From: Triglochin maritima
Taxonomy: Eukaryota > Streptophyta > Magnoliopsida > Alismatales > Juncaginaceae
Reading direction: 5' to 3'
Length of the DNA: 64,000 nt
Assembly (NCBI GenBank): GCA_963682175.1
Contig: OY821771.1
Location: 37,344,201 to 37,408,200, forward strand
The position numbers and the translations under genes are program-made. Shown here in pieces: positions 1 through 11,603 of this stretch. A model generated the notes under the pieces. The model was given only the letters and a program-made list of their open reading frames with translations. It did no database searches and was not told the origin of the DNA. Positions within the stretch are counted from its first letter, which is position 1; every line of letters begins with the position of its first letter.

Positions 1-1693
1 ATGTTGGAGACAGAGAGAGAAACCGTATAATTGTCTTGTTATTTTGGGATATTTTCTTTTTAGATACCTATAATAAATGAATGCTGATAACATGGACGTT
101 ATGGCGCTATCCCCGTTATCGTTTAAGTCATATGTTTTTTTATTTCATTGTTTGAAAATATAATTTTCCAGGATAGATTGTATTTTCAATGCAAAACAGA
201 TTGTGTTTCCAATGCATGACACGTATTTATTTCTCACGAGACACACTTGTCCTGCATTGGAAACAAATAGACGTTTAAATTGTGATGTCATCAAATTATT
301 AGCAAATTAAATAATTTTAAAAAATAACTTCACATTGACAACACCTCTAAAGTAATCATGTCTCTCCACCTGGGACGTCCGTGTTAATAGAAGTTCATAA
401 ATTTATTTTCAATAATAAATAATGTATTTTAAACATCTTCTTTAACTTCTATCATTACTTTCATTTAAACCTATTTATTTAAGGATTTTTTTTCAATTTT
501 TTTTTAAACTAATTCAATCTATACCTTCCTGAGAAATTTTTATGAATTCTGATTATGGCATGTGAGCTTGTGGACTTAGACCCATACAAGTTCATAAATC
601 TCTTCTGAGAATAATGATTGAGAAAAGATTTGATAATTTGTATTTTGGTCATATCAATTATCATTTTAACATCTCCCATAATGATATCTATACTATCTAC
701 CTAGCATTATCATGATATCACCCAATTTCATCAAATGCTTCGTTATCTTTTGGAAGTGAATGTAATTGAATGATTAAGATAATAATAAAAATGACCTGAC
801 AATTCAAAAGGTCTACCTCTTCAATTCACCCCTCCATTACACTTATTCCGAGCGATAAATTAAATTTTTAATGCAATATTACTACATTACATGAATAATG
901 AATGCACAATACTACATCCAAAGTTTTAAGTCTAGTGTAACACCTTATTCATATTATTATCCAATTGCTCCGCCTAAGAGTTATTTGTTAATTATACTAG
1001 TATGTGCATTTCATATTTATAAGGAATTGGCATCTGTAGACGGATTTCAAATAGATCGATGTCAACGATGTGTTTGTTGCCATCATTGTCCCTCCCCCCA
1101 CGCTAGTATACGAACTACGAACACTGGAGTTTGGAAAAAACAAACTAACAAATTCATCGACACACAATCATCAATTTAAAGTTTTTCGTAGGACTATCAT
1201 TTCCAATGCTGCACTTGTTCCTCTTCAAAGCTCAGTGCCGCACAAAATGGATTCAGAATAGACAAAAATTAACAAACCAATCCCACATGTTACGCAAGAA
1301 AAACAAGGTGATCCTTCATATCAAACTAATCATGATTGTTAGTTCTCAAACAGGGAAATTACAAAATACACAAAAGTAAACAACATTATGCACAACATTG
1401 CCAAATCAAACCCCTATTACATGACGGAGTAGTAGGTCTTGGCAGCTCAACATGTAGATACTTGAGAAAACATTAGCATGTCGAAGCACCTCGCAGCCTT
1501 ATTGTTATCATGTTGCAGAATTCTGGAACGCAAATGGGTTGATCTTATGTGGTAGGAGATATTTCAGCAAAATATATAAAACTGAAATTCATTTACAACT
1601 TTAGGATGTGATAATCTAACCCAAATCGAACGGCAACCAGCTTCTTCTAAAAGTTTCCATTCAATGTTAATATGATGCACATTAGCCAGACAA
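1..1693. other. Intergenic DNA, no gene seen
   Basis: AT-rich sequence with scattered short open frames and no recognisable protein, RNA or repeat. The last few hundred bases should contain the 3' untranslated region and polyadenylation region of the minus-strand gene that ends at 1694. Confidence 0.5.
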
Positions 1694-3553
1694 TTATGCT
1701 TCCACATGCCCATCTTTCCATCCTTGCTGTCGCGCCCTCGTCTCCCATACTACAGATATCTTCCTTTGCTCAACCAACGCAACTTCTGCTCTTTCCCGTG
1801 CTTCCTCGCATGTTTCCATCCCAGAGTTGCATTTATCAGCTTCCTTTTGATATTGTGATGCCATCTTCTTGGCTTCAAGCAATGTCAAATCCGCATGACG
1901 TTGATTTTTCACTGCTTCAACTTCACGGAGCTTTAATTCTTCAGATAAAAGATCTGTAAAACTCTTTTCCATCTCTTCACTCACATCAGGATCACGCTTT
2001 ACGCAATCTGTATGCATTTAACAAAAAATTGAATAGGAAACTACGACATGAGAATATGCAGACAATAGTCCAATACATGAATGAACATCATTGAATCATC
2101 TCAGTCACAAGAATAAGCAACCTGCTTTGACTATACTATCTTCTTCTCCTCTATATAAACATTCCGGTACCGAAAAGGAGGAAGAAAAAAGAAGTCAAAA
2201 GTCAAAATCGAGACCAAGGAGTGTCCTAGCCGTGTCCACCACTGCGAAATGTCAAAACTGCCCCGGACACACCACCTGGCGTGTCCAAGGAGTGTCGGTG
2301 TCCGACACGGCCACAACTCGGACACGAAGACCATTCAGAAGTGTCCGTGCTTCCTAGACTACAGCTCAAATTTGACATAACTACGCGACAGAGAGGTACA
2401 TGTAAACAAACTCTATAATATAACAATGCATCAACAAACAGAGTAATGTCCTGCTTCTGTTAAGATCTCTTTTGTTCCAGGGTAGTTAGTAATTACATAG
2501 AGCTCCTAACAAGGTTGTCAAACAATCAATCTCTAGATACATTACTAAGTTTTGAATCATGATGAGCTTTGTCACAGTAATTGCATGGCAACCCTATGGT
2601 GTTAACAAACAAGTGTATAATAGGTCATTTGCAATCTATTAGAACAACGAGATTAAGTATAATTATGTAGCTAGATAACCTTATAGTAGCAAGCAAGATT
2701 CAAAACCAACATTATTAAATTAAGATTAAGTATGTAGCCAGCTAGCATAACCTAGCATTAAACTTCCCAAACTAGTTTGGGATTAAAGGCTTTGTTGTTG
2801 TTGTATGTAGGCAGCTAGCATGACCTTATAATGTAATTCAAAACCATCAAACTTCTTAGGCACCAATTACAAAACTATCTCAACCATCAAGTTTAATTAA
2901 TCAATCTTCTGGATAGGCACAAACCATTACTATCCCATCAGCATTACTACAAAAAGTAACTGTTATAATCACAAATTAGTGAATTACTTCACTGCACTTA
3001 TCCATGCTTTCCAACCAAATGACAGAAGTACATTCTTTGATAAAGTAATCCGGTAATCCCACACCTTATCATTTTCAACCGGGGAAATCACATAACGATT
3101 CGACTAACTACTAAAAATCTTCTCATTAGCAAATCCTATAAAAATCTACACCTCAACAAGGACAAAGCTTCACACACAATCCACAATTAAACACGCAAAA
3201 CGGATAACACTCACTCACCCATAACCGACGAATTCCTGAGCTCTGCAAACACAAAAACAAAACCTGATTAGCAAACAAAACCAAAACAACAACTTCAAGA
3301 GCAAAAAAAAAAGAAGGATCTTTTTCCACCGCATACCTTCGGGCACAGAGAGGAGAGGCTGAGACGAGCAATCACAGCTGCAAACGGGACAACCGGAGTA
3401 AGACCCCAACATGCCTCCGCCTCCGACGGCCTCGACGAGATGCCAGTACAGCGGCGGGCCGAGGATGTACGCGGCAATGCCGAGCCCCATCGCCGCTAGA
3501 AACGCCTTCGCGACTCGGGGGTTGAAGGGGGCGAGATGGGGCGGATTCGGCAT
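1694..3553 (-). CDS. DUF1068 family protein (ELMO/NKS1-like), three exons
   Basis: Spliced minus-strand gene. Exon 1 is 3553-3337, exon 2 is 3242-3219 (24 nt) and exon 3 is 2007-1694, together 555 nt and 184 residues. All four splice sites are GT-AG and the phases fit (1, then 1). Seen: a membrane-anchor segment at about residues 17-38 (FLAAMGLGIAAYILGPPLYW), a small Cys-rich stretch around residues 55-62 containing CDCSSQPLL, then a charged, helical, coiled-coil-like C-terminal region with QYQKEADKCNSGMETCEEAR. That layout and wording match the plant DUF1068 family (about 150-190 residues). Arabidopsis members ELMO1-5, including NKS1/ELMO4, are Golgi membrane proteins linked to pectin synthesis. 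The membrane role here is inferred from the family. Exon 2 restores the usual LxNSSxxDC link between the Cys motif and the helical part. The codon for D at the last junction is split G|AT. Confidence 0.9.
2221..2356. repeat. GTGTCC/GGACAC-rich island in intron 2
   Basis: A locally GC-rich stretch within the AT-rich intron in which GTGTCC and its complement GGACAC recur many times, including GTGTCGGTGTCCGACACGG. It is not part of any coding frame supported by the splice structure. It is probably a decayed repeat. Its family is unknown. Confidence 0.35.
2761..2804 (+). repeat. SINE 3' tail fragment with TTG repeats
   Basis: Lies in intron 2 of the DUF1068 gene. The stretch AACTAGTTTGGGATTAAAGG followed by CTTTGTTGTTGTTGT resembles the 3' end shared by several plant SINE families, which ends in TTG-type or T-rich tails. 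Only the tail is recognisable. The tRNA-related head with box A and box B was not found upstream, so this is a truncated or decayed copy. Confidence 0.5.
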
Positions 3554-6500
3554 CGGAAATTAGGGTTTCGAAAGGGGGATTAGGGTTTCGAGAGGAGATC
3601 TCGAGACTGGAGACGATGGGAGTGGAGAGTGGTGTGGGTGGGGGAAGGGAGTGTGTTAAACGGGTTCGGTTGGGGCGTAATCGGATCTTCGTAGTCGGGT
3701 TGGGGTTTCGAGCTTTGGGCTGGGCTTTGTACGTACGAATGTGTTATTATTTTATTTTATTTTGAAAAGTTTTAAATTGCATTGAATAAAGTAATAATTG
3801 AATCATGCTACACGTACGGTTCAACTCCACAAGTCATTTAGCTTTACAACTCCAAAATAATTAAACCAAAAAAAAAAAGAACTCCAATTAGAAATTTGTT
3901 CTAGGTGGTCTCTCGTTCTTTCATGCGTGATTTTATTATAGAGATTATTAACACATAATCAGAAAGAAACAAATGTCAACGAGACGTGAAAGTTATTTTT
4001 GTACGTAAGAAATGTGAACCTATTCACGTTATGGCATGAATGTAAGTTTGGAAGAAAAAAAAATAGTGACAATGGATTAGTTTTCGATCGGTTGTAATAA
4101 GTAATACCATAGACATAAATCTTTGAAAAGTAAAAACATGTATTGTGATAGTTGTTTTCTAATGACCCTTCAAAAGAAAAGGAAGAAAAAAAAATCTGAA
4201 ACTAATGTGATCTCATATTCATATCTAAATTCTCTGATGACAACTACGACCATACTTCCATTCGTTGAAGAAACCCATTTTAGGAAGACGGCCTTAACAG
4301 TAGCTAAATCATAATTGATGTCATTCATCTCAGAAATTTTCTTTTTATTTAACTTTATTTAGGATATATTGACCTTTGTTTTGCTGCTGTCCGGTCGAAG
4401 TCATCAAAGAACAAAAGTTTGCTACGACCTTCAAAACCAAGAAATTTTTTGAATGAAATATTGTGGGCTACAATGCTACATATATAAGTAGCACGTTGTG
4501 AATTTAATATTCAACTTTTTCTGCAACTTTCAAACCAACAACATTGATGCAACCGTGATTAAAGGTTTAGGTAACACAAGATAAATTATATACTTAAATG
4601 TTCTTTGGTTTATTTTCGAAGTCACATTGAGTTTTATTTATTTATTTTATTTACTCTACTATCAACCTCATTTTAAATCATAAGCATTTTAAACATACGA
4701 ATTAGACTACTGAAATTTGACCTATGATCTTGACGATCTAACTGAGCTAACCCTACTAATGTATAATGTTGCGATAGTAAGTCACATTAGAGTTTTTGGT
4801 GACACAAAAAATTTACAGCAAGTTTTGTGAAGAATAAATCTAGATGAGCAATTAATTAGACTGTATAAGGAAGTCATTTCAACATCCAAGGCAAGTATTT
4901 TAAGGGCGTAAGAAGTAAGAATGGAACATGGATCTAATATAGCTATAAATATTTTCCATATTGGAATTAATACATAAAATGCGAACAAGATACGAATGCA
5001 AATTGCTTAAGAAACGAACAAAGTGCACGTCTATCTGAGCATTCAGGGAATCAAAAGATATAATACGGATGAAATTTCAAATGAGTGAAGATACATGACG
5101 GCAAAATTATAAGGATTTGAGTTATATATGTATCCATGTGTTTGTTTGTAAATATAATATAAATTTGTTTGTAAGTATTATATGAGAAGGGATCTGTTAC
5201 CCTTCAATATTATATAAATATCTCAAACATGGATAAGAATATAACCTCCAACGAGGGGAAACGATTTCTTTTCTTTTTTTCTTCTATTGTATATATTTAC
5301 AAAGATAGATTCTTTGACAAATGAGGACGAAGAAGAAGACAACGACGAATTTAGAAGCCTAGCTAGGATTCTTTCTCTTTTGTTTAATATATTCAAACAA
5401 AGATTAGCAGCAAAAGTGATAGATAAACATTATCGTTTATCATGCTAAGATATGAATATTATCGCGAATATATTCCTTATATTGGAACGTCCAACAAGTA
5501 TTGTGCGTTGTATATTTCATCCATTCGAAGTTGACACTAATTAATGTCAGCCTTTATTGGCACCGCCATTGAAATTCTTTAGTTTGTTCATGTTTTGAAA
5601 TATAATCCAGTCAAAATAGGAGAAAAAACACTCATCAAGTTGATGGTGATGAAGATATCTGAGTTTGCAAGGAATTGGTAAATGTACAAAAGAAGTCGTA
5701 ATCGTTCTTTAATTTGGACTTCAAGTTAGCCACTTCATAATAATTACACCTTCATGTTGCGATAGTGAAGGCAGTATCTGGAAATATCTAAAATAAAATA
5801 CGTCGAAAACGTAGAGAAATGTCATGTACGTGTTCTTATTATTCGTGTAATGTTAAATCATATAAAAATATATAGATCATAACAAAATAAAGAGAGGAGA
5901 TTATAACCATCCTTCGGACTAGAATACTACATATCGATTCATGAATGCCTGCGAGTTTCTTTGAATAAAAATTTAAAAGTCAGAAAGAGAAAAAGGAAAC
6001 TATATTATATATATATATATATGAATGACGAAGGAATTGGGGTTAGGAATGATCCACATGGTCTCATGATGTTTACCAACCCAAAGTCAAAACCACTTGT
6101 ACGTTGATTTACTTGTAGTACTTGCCTAATTGCCTTCCACATTCCAACAACTAATTTCCAAAGGAATAATTACGTGGGCATTTTACAGATAATCTTGACA
6201 TTTATATTTTGTAATATCTTGAGTGTTTTTTAAATTCGTGAAAAATCACTTGGAGCATTTCCTCCTACCATCCAAGCTCCGATATACTAGTCATATATCG
6301 ATCGTATAATGAGCATTAGAAGATGATGCACTCTTAATATTTGAAAAGTATTGCATGTATTTTATAATGTAAATATAATAAGATTTAAAACAAGAGGAAT
6401 GTAACTTGACACACGGAATAAAGTTGCAAAGCAGCTATTGTGGCCTTCTTAGAACATTCTTCGCGTGTCAATTTCATGCAAACGTACAACGAATCCCTTT

Positions 6501-6900
6501 GGTTGGAAATTAACTCCAATCATGGAGGCTGAAGTGTTTTGGTTGTACAAGAAAGCTCAAGTTGGAGGTTGCAAGGATTTTTGCACATGTGTGTGATGGG
6601 ATGGTCCGGAAGGTTATACAAATTGAACTCTTGATGAAAATGACACAAATACACATCCTATCCTCATACAACTGTATCGGGTCGAGAGAAGTGTTTTGGC
6701 TTGAGAGTGTTCTTAACCAAAGACCAAAAGAATTAATTTGAGTTTCCTACATATCTTTCTTTCTACCCCATCCATATACTTTTTATCTTATATTCCAAGG
6801 TAATTGCCATGATATAGATCTTATTATCGGAGTACATATGTGCAGTCATCAATTTATAAGATAAAAAACAAATAATTGCCCTCGTATTTTATATTTCAGC
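3554..6900. other. Intergenic DNA with DUF1068 upstream region
   Basis: The first 200 bases carry the 5' leader and promoter side of the minus-strand DUF1068 gene, with repeated attagggtttcg words typical of plant leaders. The rest is AT-rich with no supportable gene. A short TA microsatellite lies at about 6004-6022. Confidence 0.5.
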
Positions 6901-7205
6901 CTTCCAATTAGAGATGTGACATGAACTTAGGTTTTCATGCTTTAGACACATTTTACAAGAATACTAGCTAATAAACGGTACGAGAGTACAATACCTCTGA
7001 GTAGATGCAAGTACCACATTGAAGCACGACAAGGGTATAGGATCTTAACTCTAGTGTAATCTCATTAGATGTTTCTATTTCTTCTACTCTTTATTGTACA
7101 AATGGATTATTTTATAATGCATGTTATTTATCTTCGGAAGTAACTCACTTTAATCCTTAATGTAGGTGATTAAAGAATATCACTCGTCTCATATGGTATC
7201 AGAGC
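6900..7205 (+). mobile_element. LTR relic ending in a primer-binding site
   Basis: TGGTATCAGAGC at 7194-7205 is the standard plant retrotransposon primer-binding site complementary to the 3' end of initiator-methionine tRNA. It follows a stretch ending in GTCTCA, compatible with an LTR end. No second LTR, polypurine tract or coding region is recognisable on either side, so this is a decayed or truncated element. Its left limit is a guess. Confidence 0.45.
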
Positions 7206-7476
7206 GCGCATCCACGACCACCACCAGCAGCATTGACCAAATCCACTAAAAAATTATATCTGCGTATAAACAATCAACGATTGCCCTTTTTTGTTCAACA
7301 ATTTGGTAGGCATGAAATTTTTATTGTTAGTTACATGTGTTCGAATGTTAGTTATTAGGACCCAACTTCCAGCAACAGTTGTTACATCCCTTCGTTCATC
7401 ATAAACCAATACTTTTGAAACCCAAAAGGGTTGACCGTTCCTACATCTCTTCCTAAAATTGCTCAATGGTTAGCCT
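7206..7476. other. Unassigned sequence between LTR relic and hAT element
   Basis: Contains a 70-codon open frame on the minus strand (7254-7466) that I do not recognise. It may be part of the decayed element that starts at the primer-binding site just upstream. Confidence 0.3.
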
Positions 7477-7995
7477 TAGGGGTGTAAGCGGGGTGGGGTG
7501 GGTTTTTACTCCACAGCTACCCGCCCCCGCCTAAGTTAGGTGGGTAGGCAAGGTGGGGCGAACGGGGTTAAAAAAATTTGCTACCCGCCCCACGTAAGGG
7601 TGGATTAGGCTATACGGGACCGGTTTGGCATGATTTTTTTATTAAAATTAAATACAAAAATCAATTCATTTTATTTAACATTATCCATTTTAATCAAAGT
7701 TGGATACAAAAAATTAAGAAAAATATCAATCAATGTATGTTTTTAAAGCTATATACAAAAAATCAAAATTAAATACAAACAAAATCAAACAAAATACAAA
7801 AAATCAAACAAAATACAAAACTTACGCGGGTTGCGGGTTATGCGGGGCGGATTGCAAGAAAACTGCAACCCGCCCCGCTTATTATGCGGGTTGTGCGGGT
7901 GGCGGGTTGGTAAGTAACATTTTTGTCCGCAACCCGCATTAGACGGAACAAGACCGAGCGGGTTGCAGGTAAAATCCTACTCATTTACAACCCTA
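7477..7995. mobile_element. Non-autonomous hAT-type element, copy 1
   Basis: 519 bp. The left end is TAGGGGTGTAAGCGGGG and the right end, read inward, is TAGGGTTGTAAATGAG, so the terminal inverted repeats are imperfect. It is flanked by a perfect 8-bp duplication GTTAGCCT at 7469-7476 and 7996-8003. The 8-bp duplication and TAGGG-type ends fit the hAT superfamily. The interior has G/C-rich blocks of GCGGG words at both ends around an A-rich middle and no transposase. It is closely similar to the element at 41815-42328. Confidence 0.85.
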
Positions 7996-8183
7996 GTTAG
8001 CCTGACCTATTTTACCAGACCATAAGCCATCATTCGTTTCAAAATGGTCGACCATTTCTCAGAGACTCGTTGTCATGACTTTGTGATTTGTTAACATCCA
8101 ACTACTCTCACCTACTCCATACGGCTCTTTTGAGCTTTTAACTCATATATACCTCATTAAAGAAGCCCAACTAATACCAAGAA
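7996..8183. other. Unassigned sequence
   Basis: Short AT-rich stretch between two insertions. The last five bases (8179-8183, aagaa) are the left target duplication of the next element. Confidence 0.5.
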
Positions 8184-8925
8184 TGTAATATCCTGAATTT
8201 TTTAGTTAATGTAATAATCAAATATCTTAATGGACTAATTAAGATTGTTGGATGATTGTGTGGTTTTAGGAGAAGATGGAATTTTGAGAAGAATATTGAG
8301 AATAAAAATATGAAGATTTTGAGGCAAGTACTGATTCATTATTCTTCAGTTTCATATCATGTCTGTCTCTCTTGATATTCGTAGTTGCATGCATGTTGAG
8401 CATTAATATTGATTTTATGGATATGCATATGATAGTATGGTGGTGTTTCGGTCGACATGTCCTGTGGCTGTGTGTATGTTTCTAGCAGAGCAATTTAGGA
8501 AAGAGCTGCCTAACGGACAGCGTGGAGCCACCCGAGAGAGGAAATGACTGCCTGTCGTTAGTGTGGAGCTACCAGGTGTGCGTCTGACTGATTGATAGAT
8601 TTCAGAAACACAGGATGTGGTCGAATCCGAATGGGGGTTCCAGATTGTTATGCATGTATTTTATTTGTGATGCATGTCTCTTGATTGTGCTTATTGACTG
8701 AATGTCATATTCCGTATTATTTTCCACATGATTATGATTCTGATTGATTGACGGTTGGAACTTGCGGGCTGTCGAGCTCACAATTTGTTGATTATATTTT
8801 TCAGATTAATTATGGGTCTATCAGATGGATTTAAATATCAGAGTGTGCAGCGGTCAGGATCGTGGATCGTATCTTAACGCACCGGGTTCGGGCGGGTGAG
8901 CAGTTGTCCGGGCTCGGACGTTACA
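8184..8925 (+). repeat. 5' LTR
   Basis: 742 bp, TG...CA ends. It is the uninterrupted reference copy for the second LTR and shows the site where the CACTA element landed (in gtctgactgattgatag). Confidence 0.93.
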
Positions 8926-8927
8926 AA

Positions 8928-8939
8928 TGGTATCAGAGC
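8928..8939 (+). promoter_or_regulatory. Primer-binding site (initiator Met tRNA)
   Basis: TGGTATCAGAGC two bases after the LTR end. This is the usual minus-strand priming site of plant LTR retrotransposons. Confidence 0.9.
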
Positions 8940-9282
8940 AATACGATCCTCGGAATTAGTCGGGATTAGATTTGAAATATAAGTTTTATTGGATTGGAAT
9001 TTTAGAATTTGGATTTAGAAGTATTGACTATTGATTTAAATGTGAATTTTGACTTGGTTGGATTTGCTACCAAATTATGAATAAATAATGAAAGATGAAT
9101 TTAGAGTTATTTGGACTTGAGTTCAAATGTGAATTTGGATTTGGTTGGATTGATTATCTAAATTATGAGCGATAAGTGGTGTTGGGTTTTTAGATTTGAT
9201 AAATAATGAGTTTAAAATTTTGTATTGATTTGTTCGGATTGAGACAATATTGAGATTAAATTTCGAGGACGAAATTTCTTTT

Positions 9283-9295
9283 AAGGAGGTTAGAA
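9283..9295 (+). promoter_or_regulatory. Polypurine tract
   Basis: AAGGAGGTTAGAA directly before the second LTR. It is the plus-strand priming site, interrupted by two pyrimidines. Confidence 0.75.
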
Positions 9296-11257
9296 TGTAA
9301 TATCCTGAATTTTTTAGTTAATGTAATAATCAAATATCTTAATGGACTAATTAAGATTGTTGGATGATTGTGTGGTTTTAGGAGAAGATGGAATTTTGAG
9401 AAGAATATTGAGAAGAAAAATATGAAGATTTTGAGGCAAGTACTGATTCATTATTCTTCAGTTTCATATCATGTCTGTCTCTCTTGATATTCGTAGTTGC
9501 ATGCATGTTGAGCATTAATATTGATTTTATGGATATGCATATGATAGTATGGTGGTGTTTCGGTCGACATGTCCTGTGGCTGTGTGTATGTTTCTAGCAG
9601 AGCAATTTAGGAAAGAGCTGCCTAACGGACAGCGTGGAGCCACCCGAGAGAGGAAATGGCTGTCTGTCGTTAGTGTGGAGCTACCAGGTGTGCGTCTGAC
9701 TGCACTAGTGCAGAATGCTCAATAGACGTCACCAAATAGACGTCGGATATAAAAACATCTGACGTCTATTGGTATAGACGTCGGATGTTTGGACATCCGA
9801 CGTCTATAGGTTTGTATAAACGTCGGTTGTTTAGTATAACCGACGTCTATACCTCCTAAAAGAAGAAAATATTTTTTGTTTATTTTTTTGGATTTATTTC
9901 GTATAAGAATTTATGTGGATTATTTTGTATGAGAAATAACACATTTTTTTGGGATTTATTTCGTGTAAGAATTAACACATTTTTTTGGGATTTATTTTGT
10001 ATAAGAAATAACGTAATTTTTTGGGATTTATTTTGTGTAATAATTTATGGGGATTATTTTGTGTAATAATAGTTACATCATTATAACTATCACATGTGTG
10101 TTGTACACATGTGTGTGTATGGTGACATGTTTAGTCCCACATTGGAGAAAGTTTTTTATTGGTGGAGTTGAAGTACTCAACTACTCCTTTACTTCTAAAT
10201 GGTAGTTTGGTACCACATTACAAAATGCAAGTGAGATACATATATATATTTAATGGTCAAAAGATTGGCACTTGGGGCACTTGGGCAGCTTGGGCTTGAT
10301 TAATGGTTGCAACGTCTTTTTTTTACTATTAACTCATGTATAGACGTCGGTTGTATATGGTAGCCGACGTCTATAGGGCGTATTTTTTATTAATTATTGT
10401 TATTTCAATGTATAGACGTCGGATGTATAGCATGACCGACGTCTATAGGTCGTGCTGTATGAATAGACGTCGGTCAATATAAATATCCGACGTCTATTGG
10501 GTGTAATACTTTAGTCCCACATCGGAGAATTTATTTTTGTTAGTGTGGTTGATGTACTCCACCACTCCTTTACTGCTGAACGCGAACGACTTGGAGCACC
10601 TGGTTATGATGAGCTTGATATTCGTGGTTATTTGTCAAAAGATTGGCACTTGGGGCACTTGGGCAGCTTGGGCTTGATTAATGTGAGTGCAGAATGCCCG
10701 ATATACGTTCCAATGTATTTTTTTGTTAATTAACATATAATAGACGTCGGTCGTATATAGCCGACGTTTATACACTGTATAGACGTCGGTCGTATATAGC
10801 CGACGTCTATACAATAAGGAATAGACGACGGGAAAATAGACGTCGGGTACTTGGACCGTCTAAATCCGACGTCTATACCCCTGTATATCCGACGTATATG
10901 GACTTTTCTGCACTAGTGCTGATTGATAGATTTCAGAAACACAGGATGTGGTCGAATCCGAATGGGGGTTCCAGATTGTTATGCATGTATTTTATTTGTG
11001 ATGCATGTCTCTTGATTGTGCTTATTGACTGAATGTCATATTCCGTATTATTTTCCACATGATTATGATTCTGATTGATTGACGGTTGGAACTTGCGGGC
11101 TGTCGAGCTCACAATTTGTTGATTATATTTTTCAGATTAATTATGGGTCTATCAGATGGATTTAAATATCAGAGTGTGCAACGGTCAGGATCGTGGATCG
11201 TATCTTAACGCACCGGGTTCGGGCGGGTGAGCAGTTGTCCGGGCTCGGAGCGTTACA
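9296..11257 (+). repeat. 3' LTR interrupted by a CACTA element
   Basis: Same LTR as 8184-8925, split by the element at 9703-10918 plus its 3-bp duplication. With the insertion removed it is 743 bp. Confidence 0.93.
9703..10918. mobile_element. Non-autonomous CACTA (En/Spm) element
   Basis: 1216 bp with perfect CACTAGTGCAGAA termini and a 3-bp target duplication CTG (9700-9702, 10919-10921), both diagnostic of CACTA transposons. Subterminal regions carry many copies of TATAGACGTCGG in both orientations, often paired as short inverted repeats, the expected binding sites for a TNPA-like protein. No transposase is encoded. An internal segment is duplicated: blocks near 10127-10310 and 10507-10682 share TTTAGTCCCACATnGGAGAA and CTTGGGGCACTTGGGCAGCT. 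The short frame at 10545-10733 lies in this duplicated part and is not a convincing gene. Confidence 0.93.
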
Positions 11258-11262
11258 AAGAA

Positions 11263-11603
11263 TCACTATATATGATGTTATCTCAATCCTTCAGCCCAAA
11301 ATAACAACTTTTGGTATATATCAAATAAGAGTTATCAAATAAGAGTTGGTATATCTCAATCCTTAAACTCAAAATTTAACAACTAATACTATTCATTATC
11401 TTTGAAGTTCAATCAAATAAGAGTTGGAAACAATCTTCTCATCAACAACGATGTAAAAGCTTAGCGTAAACATTAATGTTTGATCTCCTCTCATGGACCA
11501 GGAGGTGATTCCTTGATCCGAAGCCTGATAACTTTGTTTGGAGATGATTAAACTCTAACTTTGAGCACTAATCTAGATGTAGCTTGATAGATTCCAAGTG
11601 TGA
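11263..11603. other. Unassigned sequence
   Basis: AT-rich flank to the right of the LTR element, with a short local duplication of ATCAAATAAGAGTT. No gene. Confidence 0.4.

Larger units (their letters stand above)
8184..11257 (+). mobile_element. Non-autonomous LTR retrotransposon with nested CACTA
   Basis: Two LTRs of 742 and 743 bp (the second measured without its insertion) enclose only 370 bp of interior. They start TGTAATATCC and end CGTTACA. The target duplication is AAGAA at 8179-8183 and 11258-11262. The interior starts with a primer-binding site for initiator-methionine tRNA (8928-8939) and ends with a purine tract. There is no open reading frame, so the element must be mobilised in trans. 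The phrase CGAGGACGAAATTTC next to the purine tract resembles Ty3/gypsy chromovirus (Tekay/Del-type) elements, which is the likely partner group. Only about five differences separate the two LTRs, so the insertion is recent. Confidence 0.93.

Noticed and set aside
898..1261. Overlapping 93- and 63-codon frames
   Set aside because: No recognisable protein features; AT-rich intergenic sequence.
10545..10733. 62-codon frame in the CACTA element as transposase
   Set aside because: No TNP2 or TNPA similarity; lies in the duplicated noncoding block.
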